A stretch of 64,000 nt of DNA, taken from positions 1,054,001-1,118,000 of the forward strand of contig NZ_AP025292.1 in assembly GCF_036492425.1 (NCBI RefSeq), written 5' to 3'. Position numbers and translations under genes: made by a program. This DNA comes from Persicobacter psychrovividus (lineage in GTDB: Bacteria; Bacteroidota; Bacteroidia; Cytophagales; Cyclobacteriaceae). Under the pieces are notes generated by a model. It had not been told where the DNA came from. It saw only the letters and a list, made by a program, of their open reading frames with translations, and did not search any database. Positions 55,858-64,000 of the stretch are shown here, piece after piece (positions within the stretch are counted from its first letter, which is position 1; every line of letters starts with the position of its first letter).

Positions 55858-55890
55858 AAAAAAGCCCGAACCGAAGTTCAGGCTTTAATA
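55858..55890 (-). terminator. Terminator of rpsF-rpsR-rplI, UUCG loop
   Basis: On the minus strand AAAGCCTGAAC-TTCG-GTTCGGGCTTT (plus 55861-55886) makes an 11-bp stem with one G-U pair and a UUCG loop, followed by a T-run. Confidence 0.92.
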
Positions 55891-55910
55891 TCTTAACATG
55901 AAGATTGAAA

Positions 55911-56354
55911 TTATTCAGCGATAACTTCAAATTTAATTTCATGCTTAACTTCTTTGTGAAGGTCAATAGAAGCTGTGTACTCACCAACAAATTTAACTTC
56001 GCCGTTGATAGAGATTTGCTTACGATCTACATCGTAACCTTTTTCTTTCAACAATGAAGAGATTTGGTTAGTCGTTACAGAACCAAAGATTTTACCGTTA
56101 TCACCTGCTTTAGTAGAGATAGTCAATTTAGTATCTCCGATATTAGCAGCCAATGCTTCAGCGTCAGCTTTGATTTTTTCTGCTTTGTGAGCAGCTTGCT
56201 TGATGTTTTCAGCAGTCATCTTCTTGTTAGAAGCTGTTGCTACCATCGCATAACCTTGAGGGATCAAGTAGTTACGACCATATCCAGGCTTAACGTCAAC
56301 GATATCGTTTTTGTAGCCTAAACCTTTGATGTTTGTTGTTAGGATAATTTCCAT
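55911..56354 (-). CDS. rplI: 50S ribosomal protein L9
   Basis: Ribosomal protein of 147 residues that binds 23S rRNA at the base of the L1 stalk. The N-terminal motif MEIILTTNIKGLGYKNDIVDVKPGYGRNYLIPQGYA matches the L9 signature. The long central helix (ENIKQAAHKAEKIKADAEAL) and C-terminal domain (GSVTTNQISSLLKEKGYDVD) follow. Last gene of the rpsF-rpsR-rplI operon. Confidence 0.97.
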   Translation of the reverse strand: MEIILTTNIKGLGYKNDIVDVKPGYGRNYLIPQGYAMVATASNKKMTAENIKQAAHKAEKIKADAEALAANIGDTKLTISTKAGDNGKIFGSVTTNQISSLLKEKGYDVDRKQISINGEVKFVGEYTASIDLHKEVKHEIKFEVIAE

Positions 56355-56385
56355 TTCTCAATCAAATTTTAAAAAACTACAAAAA

Positions 56386-56637
56386 TTATTTCAATGAGTC
56401 AGTCACGTATGGCAACAACGCAAGGTGACGTGCACGCTTGATCGCCTGAGAAACTTTCTTTTGGAATTTTACTGAAGTACCTGTGATACGACGAGGCAAG
56501 ATTTTACCTTGGTCATTCACAAATTTCAATAAGAAGTTGGCATCTTTATAATCGATATATTTGATACCATTTTTCTTGAATCGGCAATATTTTTTGCGAT
56601 TCTCGTTACGATTTACTGGTTCGTTAATCAATGTCAT
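56386..56637 (-). CDS. rpsR: 30S ribosomal protein S18
   Basis: Ribosomal protein of 83 residues. [61 protein letters not shown] covers the family signature. It binds S6 as a dimer in the 30S platform. It starts 3 bases after rpsF stops. Confidence 0.97.
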   Translation of the reverse strand: MTLINEPVNRNENRKKYCRFKKNGIKYIDYKDANFLLKFVNDQGKILPRRITGTSVKFQKKVSQAIKRARHLALLPYVTDSLK

Positions 56638-56640
56638 GAC

Positions 56641-57012
56641 TTAAGCCTCCTTTGTTTCAGTTGTTTCTTTCTTTTTGTTGAACTCGCCTTTACGACGCTT
56701 CTCGTTGTATTCAACGGCAGCTGGCTCCAAAGCAGTAGTCAAGAAACGCAAAACGCGCTCATCACGACGGAATTCAGTCTCCAAAGCGTCAACGATTGTT
56801 GCAGCAGCTTTGAATTCGATTAAACCGTAGAAACCAGTTTTTTTGTGCTGAATTGGGTAAGCCAACTTGCGAAGACCCCACTCTTCAACATTAACGATTT
56901 CTGCACCTTCTTTTACCAAGATGTCTTTGAATTTGGCAACGGCTTCCTTCATCTGCTCATCAGACAAAACGGGAGTAAAAATGAAAACCGTCTCGTAATT
57001 TTTAAGTACCAT
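56641..57012 (-). CDS. rpsF: 30S ribosomal protein S6
   Basis: Ribosomal protein of 123 residues: [23 protein letters not shown], then [28 protein letters not shown] and [14 protein letters not shown]. The C-terminal tail ([23 protein letters not shown]) is charged and extends beyond the core fold. First gene of the operon with rpsR and rplI. Its promoter and a leader palindrome lie just upstream. Confidence 0.97.
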   Translation of the reverse strand: MVLKNYETVFIFTPVLSDEQMKEAVAKFKDILVKEGAEIVNVEEWGLRKLAYPIQHKKTGFYGLIEFKAAATIVDALETEFRRDERVLRFLTTALEPAAVEYNEKRRKGEFNKKKETTETKEA

Positions 57013-57043
57013 TGTGCTTAAAGTATTAAGTGATTTTTTTAAA

Positions 57044-57097
57044 CCGAAAGAATTCTTTCGGCCTGCAAATATACAGTGTTTATTTTAATTTCAAAAA
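57044..57097 (-). promoter_or_regulatory. rpsF promoter and leader palindrome
   Basis: On the minus strand, TTTTTG (plus 57092-57097), an 18-base spacer and TATATTTG (plus 57066-57073) form the best promoter seen in the window. The 18-bp perfect palindrome CCGAAAGAATTCTTTCGG (57044-57061) follows within the leader, about 32 bases before the ATG. It could be a binding site for S6:S18 feedback control or a regulator; only the sequence symmetry is seen. Confidence 0.6.
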
Positions 57098-57235
57098 CTT
57101 AGGGGCAAATTTGGTGCCTGAAGTAGGCGGGTGGCGTGTTTTTTAGGCCATGATTTTGTTTTTGCAGGCCCCATATTGTAGGAGGCTGTTGCACAACCAT
57201 AATCCGATATTATCCCACGAAATTTTATTTGGCCA

Positions 57236-57441
57236 CTGTATGGGCAGACCCAATGTCATTAAGTTAAGCGCCTTACCCCGTAGAGACGTTATTTTTAACG
57301 TCTAACACAACGCTGATTTCTCTTGGATTAGTTCAAATTGTTATGTGAGACATAATGAATTATGCCTTTACATGCATTTCAAATTTACACCTGAGTCAGT
57401 CCAAAATCCTTAACTTAATGACATTGGGTGCGTCCGTACAG
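57236..57441. mobile_element. MITE-like element with long terminal inverted repeats
   Basis: About 206 bases. Left arm 57236-57268 (CTGTATGGGCAGACCCAATG, then TCATTAAGTTAAG) pairs with right arm 57409-57441; the inner 21 bases are perfect. Between the arms is a smaller hairpin, AGACGTT-N6-AACGTCT (about 57282-57302). No transposase is present. A target duplication was not identified. Confidence 0.72.
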
Positions 57442-57504
57442 CTCATGAAATAGTATTTTGCGCTCCGTTCAATGAACTGAGTTGTTCGACCGCCCCGTAC
57501 CGTG

Positions 57505-57548
57505 CAAAAAAAAAAGCGAACCTTTCAGAAAGGTCCGCCTTTATCAGT
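57505..57548 (-). terminator. Terminator of the coiled-coil gene
   Basis: On the minus strand, AAAGGCGGACCTTTCTGAAAGGTTCGCTTT is a stem (interrupted by one bulge) followed by a long T-run, about 75 bases past the stop at 57618. Confidence 0.75.
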
Positions 57549-57617
57549 TCACCGTAACCCTTTCGGATCAATCGGTGAAAATAGGTGTTATCTGTGGGTT
57601 AGAACCTCCCACCAATA

Positions 57618-58511
57618 TTATCTAACCGAGAAAGGAATTTGCCCCATTTTATAGTTGTCAGCGTAAACTTCCAAAATGTATTTTCCTTTTTCGTATTCAG
57701 TGCCCTTGTCGTAAATGAAGGTTAGGCTTTGCTGCGTGTTGTCGAAAAGAATCTCCTGCTTTTCAGAGTAGAAAGTCTCACGGCCATCAAGCATAAAGCT
57801 TCCGCCGCCCTTAGAAACATCGAACAATACATTATTATTGTCATCAATCAGGCGAATCATGATTTCACGGCCTCCGACTGGTGCCACTTTATTGTCAGCA
57901 ATTTTGAAATTGACCTTCAGTTTTTCGAGGTGGCGGTGGCGGAATTCATCCCCTTTACGCTCTTTTCCACGATTGTTAATGGCGATCAGCTCAAAATTCT
58001 CGGCCTTCAGGCGGGAAGCAAATTCTACTTTCTCGTTCAGTTTTTCCTGTTTCTGGTTCAGGGTTTTGATCGATCGGTTCAACTCATTTTTCTCTTCCTT
58101 CAGGTCGCTGTTTTCTGTTACCAGCTGCTCGTTGATTTTCTTGAGTTTGGCAATCTCTTTTTCTTTTCTTACCAAAAGCTCACGGTAACCTTCTGCTTTG
58201 TCTTTAAAAGCCAACAGCTGACGGGTAGTTACGGTGCTTTTTTCTTCCAAAGCCTGTTTCTCTTGCTCAAGTTGCTCGCGAACGGCCTTCAGGTCATCAA
58301 CATTTCCGCCGAGTTCCTGAATTTCAGCAATTTTCTTATCTAAATCTTTTTGCAAGAGCTCAACATTTTGTTTTGAACTTTGCAATTCCTGTTGCGATAC
58401 CGTATTGACTTGGTGTAAGTGAAAAATATAGCCCAAACTTACTAACAGTAAGATGGCCAGTATAATTACTACGGGAAGCAACTTATTCCCTGCTTTTTTC
58501 TCCTCAGACAT
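57618..58511 (-). CDS. Membrane-anchored coiled-coil protein
   Basis: About 297 residues from ATG 58511 (MSEEKKAGNKLLPVVIILAI). One membrane segment (LLPVVIILAILLLVSLGYIFHL) is followed by about 150 residues of coiled coil: KQNVELLQKDLDKKIAEIQE, RKEKEIAKLKKINEQLVTEN, KEEKNELNRSIKTLNQKQEK. The last 100 residues are beta-rich (GGREIMIRLIDDNNNVLFDV, GSFMLDGRETFYSEKQEILF, YEKGKYILEVYADNYKMGQI). Topology is one anchor with a periplasmic or cytoplasmic rod; the side is not set. The function is unknown. Confidence 0.78.
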   Translation of the reverse strand: MSEEKKAGNKLLPVVIILAILLLVSLGYIFHLHQVNTVSQQELQSSKQNVELLQKDLDKKIAEIQELGGNVDDLKAVREQLEQEKQALEEKSTVTTRQLLAFKDKAEGYRELLVRKEKEIAKLKKINEQLVTENSDLKEEKNELNRSIKTLNQKQEKLNEKVEFASRLKAENFELIAINNRGKERKGDEFRHRHLEKLKVNFKIADNKVAPVGGREIMIRLIDDNNNVLFDVSKGGGSFMLDGRETFYSEKQEILFDNTQQSLTFIYDKGTEYEKGKYILEVYADNYKMGQIPFSVR

Positions 58512-58776
58512 ATGCTTATGAAATTTTCGTTTTGATGTAAATTTAGGAAGGTCAATCTTTTTTACAAAGGTCACGGCTAATTAAGCGCATGTTTTAAAAT
58601 TACCTTGCAACTTCAAATTTAGGTGATTGGAATTGATTTTTAATGATTTTTCAACAATAGCGGTGCTGTGCTCTTCAAATAACCCTTTGCCTCAGTAAAT
58701 CGCTAAACTATGGGCGCAGATTTTTTAGATTTGAAACGCCCTTCAAGAGTGCGGCCATTGTTTTGGGGCCATTAGG

Positions 58777-59553
58777 CTACCACCAACTGAAGCCAATGCG
58801 GTAATGTTTGGCCGAGATGGTGGGGCAGAGGCAGACAATGCCAAAGCGCCAGTAATCGAAGCTCATTTTTACTCTCGGGTGATTTTTTATCGCTTCCCAC
58901 GCACGGGTCATGCCTTCACTATGGTAGATGTCATCGAAAATCAGCAAAGCGTTTTGATGGCAGTGCGGCAGCAACATTTCAAAGTAGCGCAAGGTGGCCT
59001 CGTAGGTGTGGTTGGCATCAATAAAGGCCAGATCGATAGGGGCGGCAGTGTTCAGGAATTCGGGCAGGCGGAGGTCAATATCTCCTACTGTTAAGCGGAT
59101 GTTTTTCAGCTGCTGCACTTCCCAGAGCTGCTGCGCCTGTTCGGCGATCTGTGGAATCCCCTCGAAGGTGTGTACCGTTCCCGTGGTGGCTTTGGAAAGG
59201 TAAGCGGTATTGACGCCCAGGCAGGTGCCAAGTTCCACGATTTGCTGCGCCTGATGCCATTGGGTGAGTAAGTAAAAGAAGGAGGACATCCGTGGGCTCG
59301 AAAGGCTGCGTGCGGCCAATGATTTGACGGTTCTGTTACGGATGGTTTTATCAGCACCCATGTCCTGATAGGAGAGTACCTGTCCGTCGGTCAATAATTT
59401 TTTGCGCGCCTGTTCCAGGGCCTCCATTTTTGGGCGGGCTTGCCGTTGGGTATGCTCGAACAGGTCGTAGGCAAACTGCCCATGGAGCGAATGGCGGTCA
59501 ACGGCTAAGAACCAATGCCTAATTAACGTTTTTAACTGATGTAATTTTTGCAT
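58777..59553 (-). CDS. Class I SAM-dependent methyltransferase
   Basis: About 258 residues from ATG 59553 (MQKLHQLKTLIRHWF); the longer frame uses TTG at 59577 inside the upstream hairpin. The SAM-binding motif I is QIVELGTCLGVNTAYLSKA, motif II VHTFEGIPQIAEQA, the DIDLRLPEFL and IDLAFIDANHTYEATLRYFE blocks follow, and NALLIFDDIYHSEGM fits Methyltransf_24. The substrate is not known. It lies 53 bases downstream of apaG, separated by a terminator. Confidence 0.87.
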   Translation of the reverse strand: MQKLHQLKTLIRHWFLAVDRHSLHGQFAYDLFEHTQRQARPKMEALEQARKKLLTDGQVLSYQDMGADKTIRNRTVKSLAARSLSSPRMSSFFYLLTQWHQAQQIVELGTCLGVNTAYLSKATTGTVHTFEGIPQIAEQAQQLWEVQQLKNIRLTVGDIDLRLPEFLNTAAPIDLAFIDANHTYEATLRYFEMLLPHCHQNALLIFDDIYHSEGMTRAWEAIKNHPRVKMSFDYWRFGIVCLCPTISAKHYRIGFSWW

Positions 59554-59557
59554 AAAA

Positions 59558-59590
59558 AAATACCTAATCTTTGGCAAATTAGGTATTCTT
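59558..59590 (-). terminator. Terminator between apaG and the methyltransferase gene
   Basis: ATACCTAAT (59560-59568) and ATTAGGTAT (59578-59586) form the stem, with a T-run on the minus strand. The methyltransferase ATG lies just beyond, so its own promoter must be internal or read-through occurs. Confidence 0.8.
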
Positions 59591-59606
59591 TTGCTGAAAG
59601 CAATAT

Positions 59607-59993
59607 TTAGTTCATTCGGAATGGAACGATCATATTGAATTCAGGAATGGCGACATCAAATTGCTTTCCGTCCAGTTGGCGCTCCATGGCGTATCGGCCG
59701 AGCATTTTGCCAATTCCTGTTTTGAGGTTACAGCCTGAGACATACTTGTGCGACTGCCCCGGTTCGAGTACTGGTTGTTGTCCAACGACCCCATCGCCCT
59801 CCACTTCTCTTGTTTGCCCATTGCTGTCATGGATCTTCCAATGGCGGCTGCGCAGCTGTATGGTGTGTTCGCTTTGGTTTTCTATGGCAATTCGGTAGGT
59901 GAAGACATAGTGATGTTGAATGGGGCTCGAGTAATCAGGTTGGTATTCCGTTTCAACGGATACTTTTATGCCCTGTGTGATTTCTGTGACCAT
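59607..59993 (-). CDS. apaG: ApaG-family protein
   Basis: Protein of 128 residues (DUF525) with VSVETEYQPDYSSPIQHHYVFTYRIAIENQSEHTIQLRSRHWKI, the family core GEGVVG-like GDGVVGQQPVLEPGQSHKYVSGCNL, and FDVAIPEFNMIVPF. The fold is a fibronectin type III-like sandwich; its role in Co2+/Mg2+ efflux in enterobacteria is debated. AAAGGAG lies 9 bases before the ATG, a rare clear Shine-Dalgarno site in this window. Confidence 0.93.
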   Translation of the reverse strand: MVTEITQGIKVSVETEYQPDYSSPIQHHYVFTYRIAIENQSEHTIQLRSRHWKIHDSNGQTREVEGDGVVGQQPVLEPGQSHKYVSGCNLKTGIGKMLGRYAMERQLDGKQFDVAIPEFNMIVPFRMN

Positions 59994-60308
59994 ATCCTTA
60001 ATCTCCTTTGTTTAGCTAATGATTATTTCAAGAGTAATAACGCTGTATTTATCCCTTAGTTTGTTTGTGGAAGCGATGCTTCTGACCTAATATCGGAATC
60101 TATTTGAATAATTTAAACCTAATGTTTAAAAATTTAATGATTAACCAGAATGTTACTTTGAGTAAACAGAATTTTACCTTGGTACAGGTAGGATAATAAG
60201 GTAAAAAGGACGAAAACGTATTTTTTTTAAAATGAAGCAAAGCCCTTCAACAAGAAAAGCCAATTCACGAAATGCGAATTGGCTTTGTATTATTTTGAAG
60301 CACGAAGC
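59994..60308. other. Intergenic stretch with lepB terminator
   Basis: AAAGCCAATTC (60256-60266) and GAATTGGCTTT (60276-60286) form the likely lepB terminator on the minus strand. The remainder (to 59994) is AT-rich without a recognised feature. Confidence 0.7.
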
Positions 60309-61406
60309 TTAATCAATCATTTTAAGGATTTTCCCTGGGCGTAACCCGAAGCCTTGAGCTGTAGGATCAATAGACCAGAAAGTGAAGAATGCTTTCCCGA
60401 CAACATGATCCATCGGTACAAATCCCCAGAAACGTGAATCTTCAGAATTATGGCGGTTGTCGCCCATCATGAAGTAGTAGTTTTGCTTAAAGGTGTATTG
60501 CTTGATGGCCTGCCCGTTGATCGTGATCTGATCTTCAGTGAGGACAACATTATCGTTGTGCTCATAGTTTTTGATCACTTTCCCATAACGTAGGATATTG
60601 TCTGGGTTGATGTCAATCGTCATGCCTTCAGCAGGGATGGTCATCGGCCCCCACCAGTCGGCATTCCAGGCGAATCGCTTGGCATCAGGATAAATTCCTG
60701 CTGTGGCATCGCCTTTGTTTTTCTTGAGCATCACCACGTCTTCAATAAAAGGAAGGGCTTTAAGGGATGCTGCGCCATGATTGGTGAGGTCGGCAAGGTA
60801 GCCACCACGCACCTTGATCACGTCAGCAACATTGACGTCGTTATCTCTCCAAATGCGCTCATGAACCGACTCATTGGTTTTGATGTAGTATTTAAACTGC
60901 ATCTCTTCAGGGTTCTTGATCGCCTTGTCGTTAATGAAAACCTGCGTGTCTTTGACCTCAAGTTTTTCACCAGGAAGCCCGATACACCGCTTGATGTAGT
61001 TGGTCTTCAGATCGACAGGATGCTCAAGCTCTGGCGGGTAGTTGAACACCACCACGTCGTTGCGTTTCACTTCCGAAAAGCCTGGCAGGCGGAACTGCGG
61101 CAGCTTGACCCAGTCCAAATAGGAAGGGATATCCGTTCCCCAGATTTTTTGGTGGGTTAAAGGCACCTGAAGCGGGGTCATGGCTGTACGTGCGCCATAA
61201 TGCATTTTACTTACAAAAAGGAAATCGCCTACCAACAGGGAGTGCTCCATCGAAGGGGTAGGGATGGTGAAGGCTTCCATAAACAGCCAGCGGATAATCG
61301 TGGCAGCAATGACGGCAAACACTATGGCGTCCGCCCATTCGCGAAAGAAGCCTTTCTTTTTCTTCTTCGGTTTTTGTGATTGCTCCTTTTGAGTTTGGAT
61401 GTCCAT
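60309..61406 (-). CDS. lepB: Signal peptidase I
   Basis: Inner-membrane serine protease that cleaves signal peptides. It has 365 residues, longer than E. coli LepB, owing to inserts. One membrane helix (AIVFAVIAATIIRWLFMEAF) precedes catalytic Ser52 in IPTPSMEHSLLVGD. The general base is Lys139 in NYIKRCIGLPGEKLEV. The end has FMMGDNRHNSEDSRFWGFVP. A basic stretch KPKKKKKGF precedes the helix, orienting it. It starts 11 bases after the dapB stop, so the two are cotranscribed. Confidence 0.95.
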   Translation of the reverse strand: MDIQTQKEQSQKPKKKKKGFFREWADAIVFAVIAATIIRWLFMEAFTIPTPSMEHSLLVGDFLFVSKMHYGARTAMTPLQVPLTHQKIWGTDIPSYLDWVKLPQFRLPGFSEVKRNDVVVFNYPPELEHPVDLKTNYIKRCIGLPGEKLEVKDTQVFINDKAIKNPEEMQFKYYIKTNESVHERIWRDNDVNVADVIKVRGGYLADLTNHGAASLKALPFIEDVVMLKKNKGDATAGIYPDAKRFAWNADWWGPMTIPAEGMTIDINPDNILRYGKVIKNYEHNDNVVLTEDQITINGQAIKQYTFKQNYYFMMGDNRHNSEDSRFWGFVPMDHVVGKAFFTFWSIDPTAQGFGLRPGKILKMID

Positions 61407-61417
61407 ATTTTGGTCGA

Positions 61418-62134
61418 TTATAGTTTTAAGAAGTCATCCATGTTTTTCATTCCTTTTTGAGCAGGAAGCCACTCAGCCACTAAAACGGCACCAAGGGCAA
61501 AACCCTGGCGGCTGTGGGCGGTGTGTTTGATCTCGATAGTGTCCACTTCCGAACGGTAGTGTACGCTATGGGTCCCAGGTACTTCAGGCTCCCGAAGTGA
61601 AATGATGGATAACTCATCAGTTTTTTCAGAAGAATTATTTACCCATTTCTCCTTGCGTTCAGTATGATTGATCACGCCTTCAGCGAGGGTAATGGCGGTT
61701 CCTGATGGGGCATCAAGCTTTTCGGTATGGTGAATTTCTTCCATATCGATTTTATAGTCCTGCTGCGGATTCATCAGTTTGGCGACAAAATCATTGATTT
61801 TAAAAAACAGATTGACACCAATGCTATAATTGGATGCATAAAAAAACGTGCCATTTTTTTCCTTCACCAGGTTTTCTACGTCTGTCATTTTATCCAGCCA
61901 GCCTGTGGTACCCGACAAAACAGGAATGCCATTTTTGATGCAGGTGCTCAGGTTGTCGAAAGCCACCGCAGGCATAGAGAACTCAATGGCAACATCTACT
62001 TGCTCATTGGTAAGGGTTTGCAGGTCGGCAGCATTGTCCTTGTCGATGCGGGCAACAATTTGGTGTCCTCGACTGATGGCAATGCTTTCGATGATTTTGC
62101 CCATTTTCCCATATCCTAAAAGTGCGATTCTCAT
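61418..62134 (-). CDS. dapB: 4-hydroxy-tetrahydrodipicolinate reductase
   Basis: NAD(P)H-dependent reductase of lysine and diaminopimelate synthesis. It has 238 residues, a little short. The nucleotide-binding motif is GYGKMG (residues 7-12). EFSMPAVAFDNL and the GTTGW segment (VLSGTTGW) are typical. The substrate site is the paired histidine IHHTEKLDAPSGTA. It is followed by lepB at 11 bases and preceded by the DUF5683 gene. Confidence 0.95.
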   Translation of the reverse strand: MRIALLGYGKMGKIIESIAISRGHQIVARIDKDNAADLQTLTNEQVDVAIEFSMPAVAFDNLSTCIKNGIPVLSGTTGWLDKMTDVENLVKEKNGTFFYASNYSIGVNLFFKINDFVAKLMNPQQDYKIDMEEIHHTEKLDAPSGTAITLAEGVINHTERKEKWVNNSSEKTDELSIISLREPEVPGTHSVHYRSEVDTIEIKHTAHSRQGFALGAVLVAEWLPAQKGMKNMDDFLKL

Positions 62135-62170
62135 TGGTTATATTTTTTTAAAAAGGTGATGATTTAAATG

Positions 62171-62878
62171 CTATTTTAAGCTGAAATTCAGACACAGTCC
62201 CACGGCTGGTGTCCCCGTCATGTTGGGGATCAGGGTGGGTTGAATGCCCATACTTACATTGGGCGAAATTTCAAAATCCCGCAGGTGGGAGTCTACGTGT
62301 GCATCGACGATCTGCATGGCATACAGCACGGTCATGAACACAATCGACCAGTCACGGTTTCGCTGCGCGAGGTCGGCCCGTTGCTCGAGTTGCTCAATGG
62401 TGTAGGCATCTGCAATTGGGTTGCCGTTGGGGTTGCCGTTGTCTTTATCGAAAGCGGCAGTCCTGAACAGCTGATAGTACTGATCGTTGTAGCCCACAAA
62501 ATAGCCGATCGTGATGGCCCCACCATAAATGATGGGCACTTTCCAGTATTTGTGGTTATAGATTTGCCCCAGTCCTGGTAATGCGGCGGAATAAAAAGCG
62601 GCACGCAGCGGGACATTTTTGTATTTCCTCACGGCGGGATCGTTCAGGTCCCCTTCGGGGATTTTCAGCGCTTTGGTGTATCCCTGATATCGGGCCTGAT
62701 GCCTGAGTTTTGTGGAGTCAATTTGATAATTGATTGGCCCCGATGGATTGCTCAGGTCAATTTGTTCGTCGGCCTCGATATGCAAGTCAGGTTCCTTTTC
62801 CTTTTTGTCGGACTGCGCCCAGGCGGGGGAACTGCAGCATAGCAGCAGGCATAAACTTAAAAGTAAACGGTAATCCAT
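62171..62878 (-). CDS. DUF5683 membrane protein
   Basis: About 235 residues from ATG 62878 (MDYRLLLSLCLLLCCSSPAWAQ), a signal peptide; the frame upstream begins with TTG. The DUF5683 core has AAFYSAALPGLGQIYNHKYWKVPIIYGGAITIGYFVGYND and DWSIVFMTVLYAMQIVDAHVDSHLRDFEI, with two or three membrane segments. The end is YQPTLIPNMTGTP-like and beta-rich. Function unknown. It begins 6 bases after the parB stop, so it belongs to the parA-parB-DUF5683-dapB-lepB operon. Confidence 0.88.
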   Translation of the reverse strand: MDYRLLLSLCLLLCCSSPAWAQSDKKEKEPDLHIEADEQIDLSNPSGPINYQIDSTKLRHQARYQGYTKALKIPEGDLNDPAVRKYKNVPLRAAFYSAALPGLGQIYNHKYWKVPIIYGGAITIGYFVGYNDQYYQLFRTAAFDKDNGNPNGNPIADAYTIEQLEQRADLAQRNRDWSIVFMTVLYAMQIVDAHVDSHLRDFEISPNVSMGIQPTLIPNMTGTPAVGLCLNFSLK

Positions 62879-62884
62879 TATCAA

Positions 62885-63790
62885 TTATAAGTCAAGGATG
62901 TCCATAATTCGGTTAAAGTCTTCTGCAGAGATGAAAGGGATTTTGATGAAGCCCTTGTCTTTATCATCTGAAGTAATGCCGACTTTTGTGCCGAAGTGGT
63001 TGCTTAGTCTTGATTGAATACGCTTGATCTGATAGGCGCGTTCTGGGTCAAGATTTTTGTCCTTGCTTTCAACTGATTTTCCTGAAGCCAATTCACGCAC
63101 GAGCTGCTCCACCTTTCTTACCGAGAGGTCTTCGGCAACGATCTTTTTAAAGATGCTCAGCTGAAGGTCAATATTATCGATATTAATGATGGCGCGCGCA
63201 TGGCCCATGGAGATCTTGCGATCACGAACTGCCACCTGAATTTCTGGTGGAAGTTTCAGCAGGCGCATATAGTTATTGACCGTCGTACGGTTTTTACCAA
63301 TACGTGAGCCCAGTTCTTCCTGTTTGAGGCCACATTCTGCCACCAAACGCTGGTAACAAAGGGCGATTTCAATGGCGTTCAGGTCCTCACGCTGAATGTT
63401 CTCGATCAGGGCCATTTCCAGCATTTGCTGATCGTTGGCCTGGCGAATATAAGAGGTGATATGGGTTAGTCCCGCCAGCTGAGCGGCCTGGTACCGACGC
63501 TCTCCAGAAATGATCTGAAAGCGGCCAGGCTCCACCTGCCGAAGGGTGATCGGTTGAATGATCCCCTGTACGCGGATGGATTCCGCCAGTTCCTGCAATG
63601 CCACAGGGTCGAAGTCGGTCCGTGGCTGGAACGGGTTAACCTCGATATGCTTGACATCAATTTCGTTGATCCCCATTGGGGCGGTGATCGGTTCAGCATC
63701 GATGCCCGCTTTACTGAAGCTTGCTGCTTTTGAGTCTTCCAACAATGCTCCAAGCCCTCTTCCTAACGCGTTTTTTCTTTTTTGACTCAT
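62885..63790 (-). CDS. parB: Chromosome partitioning protein ParB
   Basis: CTP-dependent clamp that binds parS and partitions the chromosome with ParA. It has 301 residues. Motif I (CTP site) includes HIEVNPFQPRTDFD and VQGIIQPITLR; motif II is ISGERRYQAAQLAG (Gly96-Tyr100). The HTH has LIENIQREDLNAIEIALCYQ and LGSRIGKNRTTVNNYMRLLKLP. The C-terminal dimer domain follows. It ends 6 bases before the next gene and is downstream of parA. Confidence 0.95.
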   Translation of the reverse strand: MSQKRKNALGRGLGALLEDSKAASFSKAGIDAEPITAPMGINEIDVKHIEVNPFQPRTDFDPVALQELAESIRVQGIIQPITLRQVEPGRFQIISGERRYQAAQLAGLTHITSYIRQANDQQMLEMALIENIQREDLNAIEIALCYQRLVAECGLKQEELGSRIGKNRTTVNNYMRLLKLPPEIQVAVRDRKISMGHARAIINIDNIDLQLSIFKKIVAEDLSVRKVEQLVRELASGKSVESKDKNLDPERAYQIKRIQSRLSNHFGTKVGITSDDKDKGFIKIPFISAEDFNRIMDILDL

Positions 63791-63863
63791 AAATATCTAT
63801 TCCAATACAGTGTACATGCCACTGTGGTGTTCTCTACTATCTTATCTTTTGCAATGCCCTGGT

Positions 63864-64000
63864 TTATTTCACCAGCTCATTTTTTTCCAGAATCTCTTTG
63901 GCGAGGTTCAGGTAACTGATGGCGCCTTTGCTGGAGGCGTCGTGGGCAATAACAGGCACCCCAAAGCTTGGCGATTCACTCAGCTTGATATTGCGGGGAA
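63864..64000 (-). CDS. parA: Chromosome partitioning ATPase ParA, C-terminal end (5' part outside window)
   Basis: The minus-strand frame is open from base 64000 and reads FPRNIKLSESPSFGVPVIAH, then DASSKGAISYLNLAKEILEKNELVK, the conserved end of ParA/Soj proteins. The stop is at 63864-63866, 74 bases before parB. Walker A lies outside the window. It is the upstream gene of the operon. Confidence 0.9.
   Translation of the reverse strand, partial: PRNIKLSESPSFGVPVIAHDASSKGAISYLNLAKEILEKNELVK

Overview
The window is chromosomal DNA from a member of the Bacteroidota, most likely a Cytophagales-type marine bacterium. This rests on a SusC/SusD pair, DUF5686, DUF5683, DUF5020 and DUF6359 family proteins, lipoproteins with LAxC-type lipoboxes, and TAnnTTTG-type -7 promoter elements with few Shine-Dalgarno sites. 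The genus is not determined. No rRNA or tRNA gene was seen. Most genes are housekeeping: the end of a GDP-L-fucose synthase, ppk1, gyrB, fabH, thyA, pyk, recQ, a class III aminotransferase, rpsF-rpsR-rplI, lepB, dapB, parB and the end of parA. 

Layout. 1-2100: fcl end, then a tandem array of palindrome-plus-terminator units (REP family A) beside a RAYT transposase with a damaged start. 2.3-5.8 kb: DUF6359 lipoprotein and ppk1. 5.9-7.9 kb: a second, different RAYT with arrays of REP family B on both sides. 8-20.5 kb: gyrB, fabH, a histidine phosphatase, a TPR lipoprotein, a beta-barrel protein, thyA, pyk and recQ. 20.5-31.6 kb: aminotransferase, DUF5686 protein, an IS remnant, a ClC transporter, an ACP phosphodiesterase, an XRE-pentapeptide fusion bracketed by A+B REP islands, and an SF1 helicase. 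31.7-38.5 kb: a large hybrid histidine kinase, then a DUF5020 porin next to a purine permease. 38.9-49.3 kb: M16 peptidase, SusC/SusD and several lipoproteins. 49.4-49.9 kb: an exact 128-bp tandem array carrying family B palindromes. 50-54 kb: a Rieske/glutamate-synthase fusion and a ferritin-like protein. 54.4-55.8 kb: an IS3-family element inserted in the signal-peptide codons of an outer-membrane protein gene. 55.9-64 kb: S6/S18/L9 operon, a MITE-like inverted repeat, a coiled-coil protein, a methyltransferase, apaG, lepB, dapB, a DUF5683 protein, parB and parA.

The most unusual content is repetitive. Two independent REP/RAYT systems lie within 6 kb of each other. Family A units fuse an 18-bp perfect palindrome to an intrinsic-terminator hairpin whose stem varies in a compensatory way. 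Family B forms near-symmetric arrays around its own transposase. Both families recur together 20 kb away, on each side of the XRE-pentapeptide gene. The IS3 insertion can be undone on paper: removing 1381 bp and one copy of a 5-bp target duplication restores a complete signal peptide in frame.
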